Position numbers and translations under genes: made by a program
DNA from: Bacteroidota bacterium
GTDB taxonomy: Bacteria; Bacteroidota; Bacteroidia; Chitinophagales; Chitinophagaceae
Assembly: GCA_023392575.1 (NCBI GenBank)
Contig: JAEVYV010000047.1
Span: 1-6,819, forward strand
DNA: 6,819 bases
Reading direction: 5' to 3'
Notes under the pieces: model-generated
The model's database searches: none
Told to the model about the DNA's origin: nothing
Seen by the model: the letters and a program-made list of their open reading frames with translations, nothing else
Shown: one piece after another, positions 5,590-6,819 of the stretch
Numbering within the stretch: position 1 is the stretch's first letter
Layout of the letters: each line of letters opens with the position of its first letter

Positions 5590-6456
5590 ATGTCGAAACA
5601 GAAGATCACCAGTTGGGCCATTTTTCTTTTACTGTCCCTCATCTGGGGCAGTTCGTTTATTTTAATGAAGAGGGGGGCCGAAAGCCTGTCGGGCTGGCAA
5701 ATTGGCGCCCTGCGCATTTTTTCCGCGGGAGCGGTGTTTTTTCCTTTTGCGCTGGTTCACATCCGTAAAATACCCTTAAAAAAACTACCGTTGGTTGTTT
5801 TATCCGGGGCTTTGGGCAACCTGTTTCCGGCTTTTTTATTTGCCGTTGCCATTGAAAAAATCGACAGTTCAATGGAGGGCATCCTCAACTCCCTTACCCC
5901 GCTTTTTGTCATCATCATAGGGATTCTTTTTTTTTAAGATCGGATACAGGGCAAAAAAATTGCCGGGGTGCTGGTGGGCTTTATCGGGTTGGTTTTTCTA
6001 AGCCTGTCTAAAAGTTCTTTAACCGGCAGCGATTGGGGCTATACCCTGCTGATTTTACTGGCCACCCTTTGTTACGGGCTCAATGTAAATGTGGTCAGCC
6101 ATTATTTGAAAGACGTGAACCCCATGCAAATGGCCACCGTGTCTTTGGCGGTCATGGCCATTCCGGCGGGTCTGGTGGCCTGGCAACAAAACGTTTTTTC
6201 CATAGTCCGGTACGACGAATCGGCCCAGTGGTCCATTACCGCTTCGGTTTTATTGGGCGTGGTGGGAAGCGCCCTTGCAACGGCCCTGTTCTATGTTTTG
6301 ATTAAAAAGGCCGGCGGTCTGTTTGCCTCACTGGTTACCTATGCCATACCCATCGTTTCGATCATTTGGGGACTGCTGGACGGAGAGAACGTAACCACCC
6401 TGCAGATCGGATGTCTGGGCGTTATTTTAAGCGGCGTGTATTTGGCCAATAAATGA
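5590..6456 (+). pseudogene. EamA/DMT-family transporter interrupted by one in-frame TAA
   Basis: The drug/metabolite transporter family consists of inner-membrane exporters of about 290 residues with ten helices in two EamA repeats. Here one frame runs from ATG 5590 to TGA 6454-6456, 288 codons plus stop, a normal length, but codon 116 (5935-5937) is TAA. The first part shows SLIWGSSFILMKRGAESLSGWQIGALR (residues 16-42) and ends NSLTPLFVIIIGILFF (100-115), the usual end of the first EamA repeat. After the stop the same frame continues DRIQGKKIAGVLVGFIGLVFLSLS, what the family has next, then the second repeat (about 147-288, with ATLCYGLNVNVVSHYL and LVTYAIPIVSIIWGLLDGE). No frameshift is needed: one substitution restores the gene, and AAA would give FFKDRI. 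The stop follows nine T (5927-5935), so a sequencing or polishing error is a serious alternative to a true nonsense mutation. If the TAA is real, a 115-residue N-terminal piece is made; an ATG does not occur soon after, but GTG/CTG codons near 5968 could restart a C-terminal piece. Substrate unknown. Confidence 0.88.
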
Positions 6457-6481
6457 ACGGTGAACAATGAATCATCAATTC
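6454..6481 (+). repeat. Heptamer-like repeats TGAAYnn at the end of the EamA gene
   Basis: Starting with the TGA stop itself, the sequence reads TGAACGG, TGAACAA, TGAATCA, then a decayed unit TCAATTC, a 7-base period. Similar units in the opposite orientation (TGAATAA, TAAATAA on the minus strand) occupy 6586-6599 directly after the frr stop. The function is unknown and the repeat is short enough that chance cannot be excluded. Confidence 0.4.
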
Positions 6482-6540
6482 GTGTATGCAGAAAGCCATT
6501 GCTGCTACACTCAAAAACGGCCCTTCATATAGGCAGCCTT

Positions 6541-6583
6541 AAAAAGCAATGAGTGGCAAGCCCGCAGGCGTCCACTCATTGCT
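6541..6583 (-). terminator. Strong hairpin between the convergent EamA and frr genes
   Basis: AGCAATGAGTGG (6545-6556) pairs perfectly over 12 bp with CCACTCATTGCT (6572-6583). The 15-base loop holds a further GCC/GGC mini-stem (6560-6562 with 6567-6569). On the minus strand TTTT (6544-6541) follows directly, the form of an intrinsic terminator for frr. On the plus strand it is followed by T-rich but interrupted DNA, so it may also stop EamA transcripts. Confidence 0.75.
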
Positions 6584-6602
6584 CGTTATTCATTATTTAT
6601 TT

Positions 6603-6819
6603 CTACACGGACATAATTTCTTTTTCCTTGCTCGCCAGGTGCTTATCCACCAGCGCAATGTAGCGGTCGGTTATCACCTGCACATCGGCTTCGGCGTCCT
6701 TGGCGGCGTCTTCGCTAAGGCCGTTTTTTTGGGGCGTTTTGGTGGTTTGAATGGCATCCCTGCGAATATTGCGAATGGCTATTTTGGAATGCTCGCCTTC
6801 GCCCTGGCACCTTTTAACC
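6603..6819 (-). CDS. frr: Ribosome recycling factor, C-terminal part (cut by window edge)
   Basis: RRF works with EF-G to split the post-termination ribosome in the cytosol. Only the last 71 residues and the TAG stop (6605-6603) are inside the window; the start lies to the right. The visible part includes HSKIAIRNIRRDAI (10-23), containing the conserved RNIRRDA motif of RRF helix III, then KNGLSEDAAKDAEADVQVITDRYIALVDKHLASKEKEIMSV (31-71), the usual long C-terminal helix ending in the KEKEIM-type terminus. Intact RRF is about 185 residues, so roughly 115 are missing. In many bacteria pyrH precedes frr; that would lie to the right and is not seen. A hairpin with a T-run on this strand follows about 20 bases after the stop. 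Confidence 0.95.
   Translation of the reverse strand, partial: VKRCQGEGEHSKIAIRNIRRDAIQTTKTPQKNGLSEDAAKDAEADVQVITDRYIALVDKHLASKEKEIMSV

Noticed and set aside
5927..5937. Programmed frameshift or transcript slippage at the T9 run
   Set aside because: The sequence on both sides of the stop is in the same frame, so slippage by one or two bases would not rejoin the halves; a plain substitution explains it better.
1..6819. CRISPR arrays, insertion sequences, tRNA or rRNA genes, defence or secondary-metabolite loci
   Set aside because: I looked for spaced direct repeats, transposase motifs and terminal inverted repeats, and cloverleaf-like segments, and saw none.

Overview
The window looks like an ordinary chromosomal stretch from a Bacteroidota bacterium, probably of the Chitinophagaceae/Sphingobacteriales type. 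Three things point there. The proteins read as Bacteroidota versions: Dxs starting MQITAGPLLQTINSP, a TonB_C protein with the block DGSISDVKALNDPGYGLA, and a class III PPK2. Putative -7 promoter boxes of the form TAnnTTTG, typical of this phylum, sit just upstream of genes. Clear Shine-Dalgarno sequences are absent. I see no mobile element, CRISPR array, tRNA, rRNA, or defence or biosynthetic cluster.

Layout, left to right. (1) Positions 1-537, minus strand: the N-terminal 179 residues of a LytS/YehU-type membrane histidine kinase, cut by the window edge inside its phospho-acceptor motif. (2) Positions 538-916: a 379-base divergent intergenic region with no convincing gene. (3) Positions 917-2845, plus: dxs, complete, followed by a strong hairpin terminator. 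(4) Positions 3006-3479, plus: a small exported TonB C-terminal-domain protein. (5) Positions 3486-4265, minus: scpA, convergent with the TonB_C gene and only 6 bases from it. (6) Positions 4368-5538, minus: ppk2 then mscL, 43 bases apart and probably one transcript, ended by a hairpin before scpA. (7) Positions 5590-6456, plus: an EamA/DMT-family exporter, divergent from ppk2 and broken by one in-frame TAA at the end of a run of nine T. (8) Positions 6457-6602: a convergent intergenic region with a strong hairpin and heptamer-like repeats. (9) Positions 6603-6819, minus: the C-terminal 71 residues of ribosome recycling factor, frr.

The genes are mostly unrelated housekeeping functions: isoprenoid precursor synthesis (dxs), chromosome condensation (scpA), osmotic safety valve (mscL), polyphosphate/nucleotide metabolism (ppk2) and ribosome recycling (frr). 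Only ppk2-mscL looks like an operon. The points worth a second look are the nonsense codon in the EamA gene, the overlapping divergent promoters between ppk2 and EamA (which also settle the ppk2 start), the probably leaderless histidine-kinase transcript, the linker-less TonB_C protein, and the repeat/hairpin arrangement before frr. I found no convincing new biological system here.
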